Assembly (NCBI RefSeq): GCF_900156345.1
Contig: NZ_FTPP01000001.1
Span: forward strand, 1,364,001 to 1,428,000
DNA length: 64,000 bases
Source: Pontibacter indicus
Lineage (GTDB): Bacteria; Bacteroidota; Bacteroidia; Cytophagales; Hymenobacteraceae
Reading direction: 5' to 3'
The position numbers and the translations under genes were made by a program. The notes beneath the pieces were generated by a model. The model saw nothing but the letters and a program-made list of their open reading frames with translations, was not told the origin of the DNA and ran no database searches. How positions within the stretch are numbered: position 1 is the stretch's first letter; each line of letters starts with the position of its first letter. Positions 8,163 through 16,072 of this stretch are shown here, piece by piece.

Positions 8163-10418
8163 ATGGATTATATTAGTTTACTGAACGAGTCGCAGCGCAA
8201 GGCCGTGCTCCACACCGAGGGGCCAGCCATGATTATTGCGGGTGCCGGCTCAGGCAAAACAAGAGTACTCACTTACCGGATCGCCTACCTGATCAGCCAG
8301 GGGGTGGATCCGTTCAACATACTGGCCCTGACCTTTACCAACAAGGCGGCCAAGGAAATGCGCCATCGTATCGAAAAAGTGATCGGCAACGAGGCCAAGA
8401 ACATCTGGATGGGTACCTTCCACTCCGTGTTCTCGCGCATTTTGCGTGCCGAGGCAGATAAGATCGGCTACCCGAAAAGCTTTACCATTTACGACACCGA
8501 TGACTCCAAGACGCTCATTCGCAATATCGTGAAGGAGATGAACCTGGACGACAAGCTCTACAAGCCGAACGTGGTGCTGGGCCGCATCTCCTCAGCTAAA
8601 AATAAGCTGATTTCGGTCAAGCAGTACCTCAACGACCCGGTGATTCAGGCTGACGATGAGGCGGCCATGCGCCCGAAGATCGGCAAGATCTACGAACAGT
8701 ACGCCAGTCGCTGCTTCAAGGCCGGCGCCATGGACTTCGACGACCTGCTGTTCCAGACCAACGTGCTGTTCCGCGACCATCCGGATGCGCTCAACAAGTA
8801 CCAGCATATTTTTAAGTTTGTGATGGTGGACGAGTATCAGGATACGAACTACTCGCAGTACCTGATTACGCGCAAACTGGCGGCCCAGAACCGCAACATC
8901 GTAGTGGTGGGTGACGATGCGCAGTCGATCTACGCCTTCCGCGGTGCCGACATTCAGAACATCCTCAACTTTGAGCGCGACTACCCGGAGCTGGAAGTAT
9001 TTAAGTTGGAGCAGAACTACCGCTCCACCAAGAACATCGTGAACGCAGCCAACTCCGTGATCCGAAACAACTCGGCGCAGCTGAAGAAGGATGTGTATAC
9101 CGACAACGAGCAGGGACCGCTGATCGAGGTGATCAAAGCCAACTCCGACAACGAAGAAGGCAAGCTGGTGGCGACCACCATTTTTGAGGAGAAGATGAAC
9201 AACCACCTCTCCTACGACGACTTTGCCATCCTGTACCGCACCAATGCGCAGTCCAGGGCCATGGAAGAGGCCCTACGCCGCATGAACATCCGGTATAAGA
9301 TTGTGGGCGGTCTGTCGTTCTATCAGCGCAAGGAGATCAAGGACCTGATCGCCTACCTGCGTCTGGTGGTGAACCCGAACGACGAGCAGGCACTGCGTCG
9401 CGTGATCAACTATCCGAAACGAGGTATAGGCGAAACGACTGAGCAGAAGCTGTTTGTGACGGCCGACGAGACGAACCACAGCGTGTGGGAAGTGATTCAG
9501 AATGCAGGGCAGTTTTTAGGCAATCGTATAGGTACAGCCATCGAGAACTTCTCGATCATGATCAAGGACTTTGCCCGCATTGCCGATAATACCGATGCTT
9601 TTGAGGTAGCCAAACACGTAGCCAAACACTCCGGTATCGTAGACGACCTGTACCAGGACAAAACTGTGGAAGGCCTGGCCCGTTACGAAAACATCCAGGA
9701 ATTGCTCAACGGTATCAAAGAGTATGTGGACGATCCGGAGAAGGAAGACAAGAGTCTGTCGGCTTTCCTGCAAGACATCGCCCTGATCACCGATGCCGAT
9801 ACGAAAGCTGATATGGACGGTGAGTTTGTGACGCTGATGACGATCCACTCCGCCAAGGGACTGGAGTTCAAGAATGTGTTCATCGTAGGTATGGAGGAGA
9901 ACCTTTTCCCGAGCCAGATGATGCTCAACTCCCGCGCTGACCTGGAAGAGGAAAGACGTTTGTTTTACGTCGCCATCACGCGCGCCGAGAAAAAGCTATA
10001 CCTGACGTACGCGACCAGCCGTTACCAATGGGGCAACCTACGCGCCTGTGAGAAGAGCCGCTTCCTCGACGAGATCGATCCGAAGTACCTCAACTTTAAG
10101 TACGGCGAGCATAGCACGGCCAGCGGAGGCGGCAACGTGTTTGACCGCGTGTTGCAGCGCAAAAGCAGCATCAGCAGTCTGGTACAGCCACAGGCTCGTA
10201 AACAAGCTGCCACCGCCTATACCGCACCTGCCGACTTCACGCCAAGCGATACGTCCAATCTGGCGGCCGGTATGAAAGTAGAGCACCCTAAATTCGGTTT
10301 CGGCGTAGTAACCAAGATGGACACGCAAGGCAACAGCACCAAAGCCATCATCAACTTCGACGAAGTGGGCGAAAAAACGCTGCTGCTGAGCTTTGCCAAG
10401 CTTAGGATTCATAATTGA
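8163..10418 (+). CDS. pcrA: UvrD/PcrA-type superfamily 1 DNA helicase
   Basis: 751 residues, usual length for the family. It is a 3'-5' ATP-dependent helicase acting in nucleotide excision repair and in clearing recombination and replication intermediates. Visible motifs: Q motif LNESQRKAV, Walker A GAGSGKT (27-33), motif Ia TFTNKAAKEM, motif II DEYQDTNYSQY, motif III VVGDDAQSIYAFRGA, motif IV QNYRST, motif V TIHSAKGLEF and motif VI FYVAITRAEKKL. The C-terminus (MKVEHPKFGFGVVTKMD onwards) is the Tudor-like RNA polymerase-binding tail typical of PcrA/UvrD. The spacer to the next gene holds a mirrored word island. Confidence 0.95.
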   Translation: MDYISLLNESQRKAVLHTEGPAMIIAGAGSGKTRVLTYRIAYLISQGVDPFNILALTFTNKAAKEMRHRIEKVIGNEAKNIWMGTFHSVFSRILRAEADKIGYPKSFTIYDTDDSKTLIRNIVKEMNLDDKLYKPNVVLGRISSAKNKLISVKQYLNDPVIQADDEAAMRPKIGKIYEQYASRCFKAGAMDFDDLLFQTNVLFRDHPDALNKYQHIFKFVMVDEYQDTNYSQYLITRKLAAQNRNIVVVGDDAQSIYAFRGADIQNILNFERDYPELEVFKLEQNYRSTKNIVNAANSVIRNNSAQLKKDVYTDNEQGPLIEVIKANSDNEEGKLVATTIFEEKMNNHLSYDDFAILYRTNAQSRAMEEALRRMNIRYKIVGGLSFYQRKEIKDLIAYLRLVVNPNDEQALRRVINYPKRGIGETTEQKLFVTADETNHSVWEVIQNAGQFLGNRIGTAIENFSIMIKDFARIADNTDAFEVAKHVAKHSGIVDDLYQDKTVEGLARYENIQELLNGIKEYVDDPEKEDKSLSAFLQDIALITDADTKADMDGEFVTLMTIHSAKGLEFKNVFIVGMEENLFPSQMMLNSRADLEEERRLFYVAITRAEKKLYLTYATSRYQWGNLRACEKSRFLDEIDPKYLNFKYGEHSTASGGGNVFDRVLQRKSSISSLVQPQARKQAATAYTAPADFTPSDTSNLAAGMKVEHPKFGFGVVTKMDTQGNSTKAIINFDEVGEKTLLLSFAKLRIHN

Positions 10419-10595
10419 GTGAGTTCAGAATTTAGTGATTGAGTGAGTTAGTGATGGAGTGATTTTTTTATTTTTGATTGAGGATTGAATGAAAGTTCTT
10501 CAATGCATGAATTCTCCATATTTTAAATTTTATAAATCACTCATTTACTCAATAAATATAACTCACTCATTCACTAAATCACTCATTCAAAAATA
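10419..10595. repeat. Mirrored degenerate word island (word GAGTGATT/GTGAGTTA)
   Basis: Left arm 10419-10466 consists of GAGTGAG, TTAGTGATT and similar words; right arm 10535-10595 consists of CACTCATT, AATCACTCA and AACTCACTCA, the reverse complement of the same words. The middle is AT-rich. The island ends just before a promoter -7 element for the DUF4290-murA pair. Confidence 0.7.
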
Positions 10596-10604
10596 AATTA
10601 CCCC

Positions 10605-10612
10605 TACATTTG
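10605..10612 (+). promoter_or_regulatory. -7 promoter element for DUF4290-murA
   Basis: TACATTTG matches the TAnnTTTG consensus exactly, 20 bases upstream of the DUF4290 start. No clear TTG -33 element is seen 19-20 bases upstream; the repeat arm occupies that position. Confidence 0.5.
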
Positions 10613-10631
10613 AGATTCATAAATTGACATA

Positions 10632-11303
10632 ATGGAAGCAAGTACCACCTTTAAGCAGGAGCTGTTGCTGCGCGAATACGGCAGAAACGTGCAGGATCTG
10701 GTCAACCACATCCTGACCATCGAAGACCGTTCGGAGCGCACTCGCCTGTCTTACCTGCTCATCAACCTGATGGCCAAGCTCAATCCGCAGTTGCGCGACA
10801 CGCAGGACTATCAGCAAAAACTATGGAACCACCTCTACGTGATGTCCGGCTCCAAACTCGATGTGGACGCTCCTTACCCACTCAGCGCCATGGAGTACCT
10901 CAACGATAAACCCCAAACGATGGACTATCCGCTGAGCACGCCAAGGTATAAGCACTATGGCCAGAACGTGGAACTGCTGATTCAGCGCGCCACAGAGCTA
11001 GAGGACGAAAAAGAGCGTGAAGCGGCTACGATCTCGATCGGGAAACTGATGAAGACGCTGTACCGCTCATACAACAAAGACAGCATCACGGACGATGTGA
11101 TCCTGAACGATATCGTGCAGATATCCAAGGGCAAGCTGAACCTGGACCTGGCGACTGTAGAGGCCAATAACCTGTTCGAATCGGTGAGCAGCAAGTCGCA
11201 GGACAGCGGCAGCAACCGTCCGCAGCAGCAACAGCAAAACCGTGGCGGCGACAAGCGTAGCCACAAAAACACCAGAACAACTTCCAACCAACGAAACAAA
11301 TAG
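10632..11303 (+). CDS. DUF4290 family protein
   Basis: 223 residues, mostly helical, beginning with FKQELLLREYGRNVQDLVNHI and containing DAPYPLSAMEYLNDKPQTM and YRSYNKDSITDDVILNDI, the conserved DUF4290 segments. The last 40 residues are low-complexity Gln/Asn/Arg (RPQQQQQNRGGDKRSHKN), a likely flexible basic tail. In Bacteroidota this family is regularly found directly upstream of murA, as here with a 6-base gap, which suggests a role connected with cell-wall precursor synthesis or its control. The molecular function is unknown. Confidence 0.9.
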   Translation: MEASTTFKQELLLREYGRNVQDLVNHILTIEDRSERTRLSYLLINLMAKLNPQLRDTQDYQQKLWNHLYVMSGSKLDVDAPYPLSAMEYLNDKPQTMDYPLSTPRYKHYGQNVELLIQRATELEDEKEREAATISIGKLMKTLYRSYNKDSITDDVILNDIVQISKGKLNLDLATVEANNLFESVSSKSQDSGSNRPQQQQQNRGGDKRSHKNTRTTSNQRNK

Positions 11304-11309
11304 TACTAA

Positions 11310-12614
11310 ATGGCTTCATTTGAAGTAAAAGGCGGTGCAAAGCTGCGCGGAGAAATCATTCCGCAGGGTGCCAAAAACGAGGCACTGCAAATCCTGTGCG
11401 CCGTACTCCTTACCCCCGAGAAAGTAACCATCTCTAATATCCCGGACATTCGCGACGTTAATAAGCTGATCGAGCTGCTGCGTTCGCTGGGTGTTAAAAC
11501 GGAGCGCCTTGCACCGGATACCTATACCTTCCAGGCTGATGACATCGACATCGATTTCCTGGATTCCGAGCGCTTTGTAGAACTCGGCCGTGCCATCAGA
11601 GGGTCGGTGATGATCGTAGGCCCGATGCTGGCCCGATTTGGCAAAGCCAAAATGCCTAAGCCGGGTGGCGACAAAATTGGCCGCCGCAGGCTGGACACGC
11701 ACTTCACTGGTTTCGAAAAACTGGGCGCCTCTTTTGAGTACAGCGCCGAGGACGATTTTTATACCGTTACTTCGTCTGGCTTGAAGGGCTCCTACATGCT
11801 GCTCGACGAGGCTTCTGTTACCGGTACAGCCAACATTTTGATGGCAGCGGTGCTGGCCGAGGGTACTACCACAATCTACAATGCGGCCTGCGAGCCATAT
11901 GTGCAGCAGCTTTGCCGCATGCTCAACCGCATGGGCGCCAAGATCAGTGGCATCGGCTCTAACCTGCTCGTGATTGAAGGAGTGGAAGAACTAGGTGGAA
12001 CCGAGCATCGCATGCTGCCCGACATGATCGAAATCGGCTCTTTCATCGGTCTTGCTGCCATGACAGGTTCGGAGATCACCATCAAAGACTGCCAGATTCC
12101 GGAGTTGGGTCTTATACCGGACACCTTCCAGCGACTGGGCATCAAGATGGAATTCCGTGGCGACGACATCTTTATACCTGAGCAGGACCGCTACGAAGTG
12201 GACACCTACATCGACGGCAGCATCCTGAACATTGCCGACCATACCTGGCCTGGCCTGACCCCTGACCTGTTAAGCGTTGCCCTTGTCGTGGCGACGCAGG
12301 CAAAAGGCACGGTGCTGGTGCACCAGAAAATGTTTGAGAGCCGCCTGTTCTTCGTGGATAAGCTCATCGACATGGGTGCTCAGATCATTCTCTGCGACCC
12401 GCACCGCGCCACCGTAATCGGTCAGAACAAGCAGATCCCGCTTCGTGGCATCCGCATGACCTCACCTGACATTCGTGCCGGTGTAGCCCTGCTTATCGCG
12501 GCACTTTCCGCCGAGGGCACCAGCATCATCGACAACGTAGAGCAGATCGACCGCGGCTACCAGAACATCGACGGCCGACTGAATGCGCTGGGTGCACAGA
12601 TCAGAAGAATGTAG
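11310..12614 (+). CDS. murA: UDP-N-acetylglucosamine 1-carboxyvinyltransferase
   Basis: 434 residues, EPSP-synthase fold. It transfers enolpyruvate from PEP to UDP-GlcNAc, the first committed step of peptidoglycan synthesis. The N-terminal PQGAKNEALQI loop carries the catalytic Lys (Lys22). In the active-site loop, which in E. coli has Cys115, the sequence reads KPGGDKIGRRRLDTHF, so the position is Asp121. Asp at this place is known to keep activity and to prevent alkylation by fosfomycin, and other Bacteroidota MurA proteins have the same loop. Conserved DEASVTGTANI and EPYVQQLCRMLNRMGA follow. It is cotranscribed with the DUF4290 gene and ends in a terminator. Confidence 0.96.
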   Translation: MASFEVKGGAKLRGEIIPQGAKNEALQILCAVLLTPEKVTISNIPDIRDVNKLIELLRSLGVKTERLAPDTYTFQADDIDIDFLDSERFVELGRAIRGSVMIVGPMLARFGKAKMPKPGGDKIGRRRLDTHFTGFEKLGASFEYSAEDDFYTVTSSGLKGSYMLLDEASVTGTANILMAAVLAEGTTTIYNAACEPYVQQLCRMLNRMGAKISGIGSNLLVIEGVEELGGTEHRMLPDMIEIGSFIGLAAMTGSEITIKDCQIPELGLIPDTFQRLGIKMEFRGDDIFIPEQDRYEVDTYIDGSILNIADHTWPGLTPDLLSVALVVATQAKGTVLVHQKMFESRLFFVDKLIDMGAQIILCDPHRATVIGQNKQIPLRGIRMTSPDIRAGVALLIAALSAEGTSIIDNVEQIDRGYQNIDGRLNALGAQIRRM

Positions 12615-12637
12615 CATCTTGGTTGATATTTAAAGAG

Positions 12638-12668
12638 AAAGAGCGCTCAGAGATGGGCGCTCTTTTTA
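12638..12668 (+). terminator. Rho-independent terminator after murA
   Basis: AAGAGCGC and GCGCTCTT pair around a nine-base loop and are followed by TTTTATTTT. It marks the end of the core block before the AT-rich island. Confidence 0.9.
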
Positions 12669-12740
12669 TTTTGGCTGGTATGAAAAGCAAAGATGAATCT
12701 TGCTTATCTTAGGTGTAAGTTCAGTAATTACACAAAACGT

Positions 12741-12798
12741 ATCTATACTTATATTGCAGATAGTGGGAGTAGGTACTCCTGCTAGCAGGTAGTTGGGC
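12741..12798 (+). other. Possible left boundary of cassette island (GTTGGGC site)
   Basis: GTTGGGC at 12792-12798 matches the GTTRRRY core of an integron recombination site. The preceding bases contain a small hairpin (GGAGTA/TACTCC). I do not find a good RYYYAAC partner upstream, so a full attC is not supported. The core is the exact reverse complement of the GCCCAAC at 13209-13215 that begins the next site. Confidence 0.35.
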
Positions 12799-12810
12799 TG
12801 CATTTTAATC

Positions 12811-13209
12811 ATGAAAATACCAATGAAAATTTTATTAAGTAACTGGATAAATGTCGTTGGTATAATTGTTACAGCTTATTTGTATACCTTTTTCTGGACT
12901 TTTTCCAAGCCTTCAGATTTTGAAGGTAACCGTTTAATGATTTGGCTTTTTGGAAGCTTATTCACAATCTTTGGTTATGGCATGATGTCTTGGTTGCTTT
13001 TTGTTTTTGCAATAGTTGCTTTAGACATGCTTCTAATTTTTCCTAATAGAAGAAAGTTAACAGAAAAATTACTGATAGAATGGTTGCTTATAATTTCGCC
13101 ATTTATCTATTGGGCATTCAAATATGACTACTGGCTTTGGATAATGTTAGCTGCATCATTCCTGTTAACCCAGTTACTTAGGAAAAGAAAAATAGAAAGA
13201 ATAACGTAG
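12811..13209 (+). CDS. Small multi-pass membrane protein (cassette gene 1)
   Basis: 132 residues from ATG 12811 (MKIPMKILLSNW); 12823 is another possible ATG. Four hydrophobic segments are visible: about NVVGIIVTAYLYTFFWTF, a second through LFGSLFTIFGYGMMSWLLF with FVFAIVALDMLLIF, then LLIISPFIYWAF and IMLAASFLLTQLL. The C-terminus is basic (RKRKIERIT). I recognise no family. Codon use is much more A/T-rich than in murA or the later core genes, and the stop codon overlaps an attC-like site, so this is probably a transferred cassette gene. Confidence 0.7.
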   Translation: MKIPMKILLSNWINVVGIIVTAYLYTFFWTFSKPSDFEGNRLMIWLFGSLFTIFGYGMMSWLLFVFAIVALDMLLIFPNRRKLTEKLLIEWLLIISPFIYWAFKYDYWLWIMLAASFLLTQLLRKRKIERIT

Positions 13210-13273
13210 CCCAACCCAATGCAGCTTTAACCCTTGCTACGCCTCGGGCTTCTGCTGCACTAATCCGTTGGCC
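13209..13273 (+). repeat. attC-like recombination site 1
   Basis: The site begins with GCCCAAC (RYYYAAC, 13209-13215, overlapping the stop of the first gene) and ends with GTTGGCC (13267-13273, one base off GTTRRRY). CCAAC pairs with GTTGG, and the inner boxes TGCAGC (13220-13225) and GCTGCA (13254-13259) pair perfectly, leaving a variable middle. This R''-L''-L'-R' order is that of integron attC sites. Its right end, ACTAATCCGTTGGC, is shared with site 2 apart from one base. Confidence 0.6.
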
Positions 13274-13300
13274 TGAATATTAATAAAGAATATTATTGAT

Positions 13301-13957
13301 GTGGAGTATAATATAAAGTTTATAAACGGGAATAGGCTCGTAGCAATCGGACTAGCAGGCATGATTCTGTCAATTGCCCTCCCCATCTTCCTTAATATCA
13401 ACTTTAATATTAAAGAAGCATTGATGATTGGCGTCATCCCATTGATGTTGGTCATATCGTGCTTTACAGCCTACTTCGCCTCGAAAAGGAGTGAATATTT
13501 TCTGGTAAACGAGGACGGTTTGCACACAAGTAAGCATGGTCTAGTAAAATGGAGTGAAGTTCATAGTTTGGACCTCGAAGAGAGACTAGAATCTGAGGTG
13601 TTGACAATCAGATTAAGACTTAAAGAGAAGATAGTTATCCCTAGTAGAATAGAGGAAAGCCTTAGTAGACAAACTTTTGTTGCATTTACAAAAGATGTGG
13701 AGAGACGTATTTCGGAAGCATCTGATTCAGAAATCGGACCCCTTCAACAATCTTATGCCTATGGTGGAAAGGGGTACAGAATGCTTGGGTATTTGTTTTT
13801 ACTTACACTCTTTTTGTTTACTCCTTATGTGCTCTATACACTAGTTATTGGAGATATGACAGCTAAAAAGTTTGTGTCTGTGATTGTCGTCTATTCTGTG
13901 ACTCTACCTATACTTGGCAGGATATTCAGAGATGAAATATTTGGGAAAACAAAATAG
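13301..13957 (+). CDS. Membrane protein with PH-like domain (cassette gene 2)
   Basis: 218 residues from GTG 13301; the out-of-frame ATG two bases earlier hits a stop at once, and no in-frame ATG precedes the first membrane segment. Two membrane helices (about residues 13-33 and 38-60) are followed by a soluble domain (about 65-140) with EYFLVNEDGLHTSKHGLVKW and IRLRLKEKIVIPSRI, which looks like a bacterial PH-type domain of the kind fused to two N-terminal helices. Two more helices end the protein. The gene is AT-rich, stands between two attC-like sites and its TAG overlaps the second. Function unknown. Confidence 0.65.
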   Translation: MEYNIKFINGNRLVAIGLAGMILSIALPIFLNINFNIKEALMIGVIPLMLVISCFTAYFASKRSEYFLVNEDGLHTSKHGLVKWSEVHSLDLEERLESEVLTIRLRLKEKIVIPSRIEESLSRQTFVAFTKDVERRISEASDSEIGPLQQSYAYGGKGYRMLGYLFLLTLFLFTPYVLYTLVIGDMTAKKFVSVIVVYSVTLPILGRIFRDEIFGKTK

Positions 13958-14022
13958 GCTAACCCTGCACAGGCTCCATACTCGGCTTCGCTTCGTTCAC
14001 AGCCTGTACTAGTCCGTTGGCG
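13957..14022 (+). repeat. attC-like recombination site 2
   Basis: GGCTAAC (13957-13963) pairs with GTTGGC (14016-14021) with one G-T pair; inner boxes ACAGGCT (13969-13975) and AGCCTGT (14001-14007) pair perfectly over 7 bp. The middle holds GGCTTCGCTTCG. The left core begins on the last base of the stop codon of the preceding gene, as at site 1. The right end ACTAGTCCGTTGGC matches site 1 at 13 of 14 positions. Confidence 0.6.
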
Positions 14023-14050
14023 ATAATTAATTAATTTCTAGAAACCTTAG

Positions 14051-15976
14051 ATGAATAATAAATTCTACTCCTCGTTTTTTATTCTTCTCCTCCTTGGATG
14101 CAAACCGGTAGAAAAACCTGTTCAGGATCTACAGGATGTAGCCACTACATTTGAAAATGCTCCTGAATGGGCAAAGGGAGTAATTTGGTATGAAGTATCG
14201 GTGGAACGGTTTAGAAACGGGGATCCATCTAATGACCCTACCGCAGAAGATATCCAAGGTGCTTATCCAGGTTTTGTTCCGGAAGGATGGCAAGTTACCC
14301 CATGGACACACGATTGGTACAAAGAAGATGCTTACTTCAAGAATATTGGCAATCGAAAAGATTACTATGGAAATGAAATAACCAAAATAACAGACAAAGT
14401 GCAACTACGCCGGTATGGGGGCGATCTGCAGGGTGTGCTAGATAAGATGGACTATATTGATTCTTTAGGGGTAACTGCCATTTATTTCAGGCCTTTAAAT
14501 GATGCACCATCCCTACACAAATACGATGCACGGAATTGGCACCACGTAGATGTAAATTTTGGCCCTGATCCGCTAAAAGATAAAAAAACCATCGCATCCG
14601 AAATTCCGGATGACCCCAGTACCTGGGTCATGACCGAAGCAGATCTAATGTTTCTGAAAGTAATTGAGGAATTCCATAAAAGAGGTATAAAGGTCATTCT
14701 AGATTATTCATGGAACCATACAGGCCAAACCTTTTGGGCATGGCAGGATGTTTTAAAAAACCAGGAAAAATCAAAGTATAAAGATTGGTATTGGGTTGGG
14801 AGCTTTGACGATCCCAATACACCTGAAAACGAATTTAAATACCATGGTTGGGTTGGTGTTCCTGATCTCCCCGAAATAAAAGAGACACAGAAACAAGACC
14901 TCTCCAGTGGCTTAAAATCCTTTGAAGGCAATATTTACAATGAAGCAGCCAAACAACACATATCCAGTGTTGCCAAACGGTGGCTAGACCCCAATAATGA
15001 TGGAGACCCATCTGATGGCGTCGATGGCTTTAGATTAGATGTAGCTGCTGAAACACCACTTGGTTTCTGGAGGGAATTCAGACAAAACGTACGAAAAGTA
15101 AACCCTGACGCTTATTTAATGGGAGAAATTTGGTGGGAGGAGTGGCCTGATAAACTATTAGATCCTGAGCCTTATTTAAGAGGTGATGTTTTTGACGCTG
15201 TCATGAATTACAGATGGTACAGGGCTGTCAGACACTTTTTTAATGAATCTCCTCACCCAATTTCAGTTTCAGAATTAACGGATAGTTTACATAGTTTCAG
15301 TTCAAACCTCCGGAAGGTGAGTAATTATTCTATGATGAATTACACGGGTGGCTTTGACACTCCCAGAATTCTTACCTCTTTATTTAATAAGAACAAGTAT
15401 AAATACTACAGCAAAGCGCACGAGAACCCAGCTTACAAAATCCATAAGCCGGATTCTGACACGTACCAGACCCTGAAAATGCTTTTAATTCAACAGTATA
15501 CGTATGTTGGTTCTCCCCATATTTATGCTGGTGATGAAATGGGGATGTGGGGCGCTGATGACCCTTCATCCAGGAAACCCTTAATCTGGCCAGATTACAC
15601 GTTTGAGGATGAAGTTGTGCACCCTCTTGGGAAAGACCGCCCAACAGACAAGGTAGAATTCAACCATGACTTGTTTCAATTTCATCAGAAGTTGATACGT
15701 ATTCGTAAATCCAATCCTGTCTTGATAGACGGTGAGTTGGAATTTATCAAACTTGATGATTCGAATGAAGTATTGGCTTATCGTCGCTTTAATGAAGGAA
15801 ATGAAATGATTGTTGTCTTCAATCATCACCATCAACCTAAGACAGTAAATATTCCTTTATTATCGAAAGGAGAATATGTAGATGTTTTGCAAACTTCAAG
15901 GATTAGCACTAACGGCAAGGAAGTTATAGCCGAAATTCCACCCAGGTCAGCTTGTTTGCTGAAGTTATCTAATTGA
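14051..15976 (+). CDS. GH13 alpha-amylase family lipoprotein (cassette gene 3)
   Basis: 641 residues with a lipoprotein signal (LLLLGC, Cys17), so probably anchored in the outer or inner membrane. GH13 barrel motifs: region I DYSWNHTG (about 218-225), a likely Ca-binding loop DPNNDGDPSDG, region II GFRLDVAAE with nucleophile Asp330, region III LMGEIWW with acid/base Glu359, region IV GGFDTPRI with the stabilising Asp436. Region IV usually has His before that Asp; here it is Phe435. GSPHIYAGDEMGMWGADDP and a C-terminal beta domain follow. It most resembles cyclomaltodextrinase/neopullulanase-type enzymes acting on alpha-glucans; the exact substrate is unclear. It lies downstream of attC-like site 2 in the AT-rich island. 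Confidence 0.85.
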   Translation: MNNKFYSSFFILLLLGCKPVEKPVQDLQDVATTFENAPEWAKGVIWYEVSVERFRNGDPSNDPTAEDIQGAYPGFVPEGWQVTPWTHDWYKEDAYFKNIGNRKDYYGNEITKITDKVQLRRYGGDLQGVLDKMDYIDSLGVTAIYFRPLNDAPSLHKYDARNWHHVDVNFGPDPLKDKKTIASEIPDDPSTWVMTEADLMFLKVIEEFHKRGIKVILDYSWNHTGQTFWAWQDVLKNQEKSKYKDWYWVGSFDDPNTPENEFKYHGWVGVPDLPEIKETQKQDLSSGLKSFEGNIYNEAAKQHISSVAKRWLDPNNDGDPSDGVDGFRLDVAAETPLGFWREFRQNVRKVNPDAYLMGEIWWEEWPDKLLDPEPYLRGDVFDAVMNYRWYRAVRHFFNESPHPISVSELTDSLHSFSSNLRKVSNYSMMNYTGGFDTPRILTSLFNKNKYKYYSKAHENPAYKIHKPDSDTYQTLKMLLIQQYTYVGSPHIYAGDEMGMWGADDPSSRKPLIWPDYTFEDEVVHPLGKDRPTDKVEFNHDLFQFHQKLIRIRKSNPVLIDGELEFIKLDDSNEVLAYRRFNEGNEMIVVFNHHHQPKTVNIPLLSKGEYVDVLQTSRISTNGKEVIAEIPPRSACLLKLSN

Positions 15977-16024
15977 AAAGTTAGCGTACAACGTAGAAAT
16001 AAAAAGAAGACAGCTGCCAATTTT

Positions 16025-16062
16025 GTGTAAACCACAGCTCCAGGCTTCACCGCCGTTTACAC
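16025..16062. other. Perfect 8-bp hairpin at right edge of AT-rich island
   Basis: GTGTAAAC (16025-16032) and GTTTACAC (16055-16062) pair around a 22-base loop between two convergent genes. There is no T-run, so it is a poor terminator. It stands where a third cassette site would be expected, but I do not find RYYYAAC/GTTRRRY cores there. Confidence 0.45.
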
Positions 16063-16072
16063 CAAGCGTTAC

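Noticed and set aside
12700..16062. Complete integron with integrase
   Set aside because: No tyrosine recombinase is encoded anywhere in the window; only attC-like sites are seen.
16025..16062. Third attC-like site after the GH13 gene
   Set aside because: The hairpin is perfect but lacks both core sequences, so it is listed only as a hairpin.
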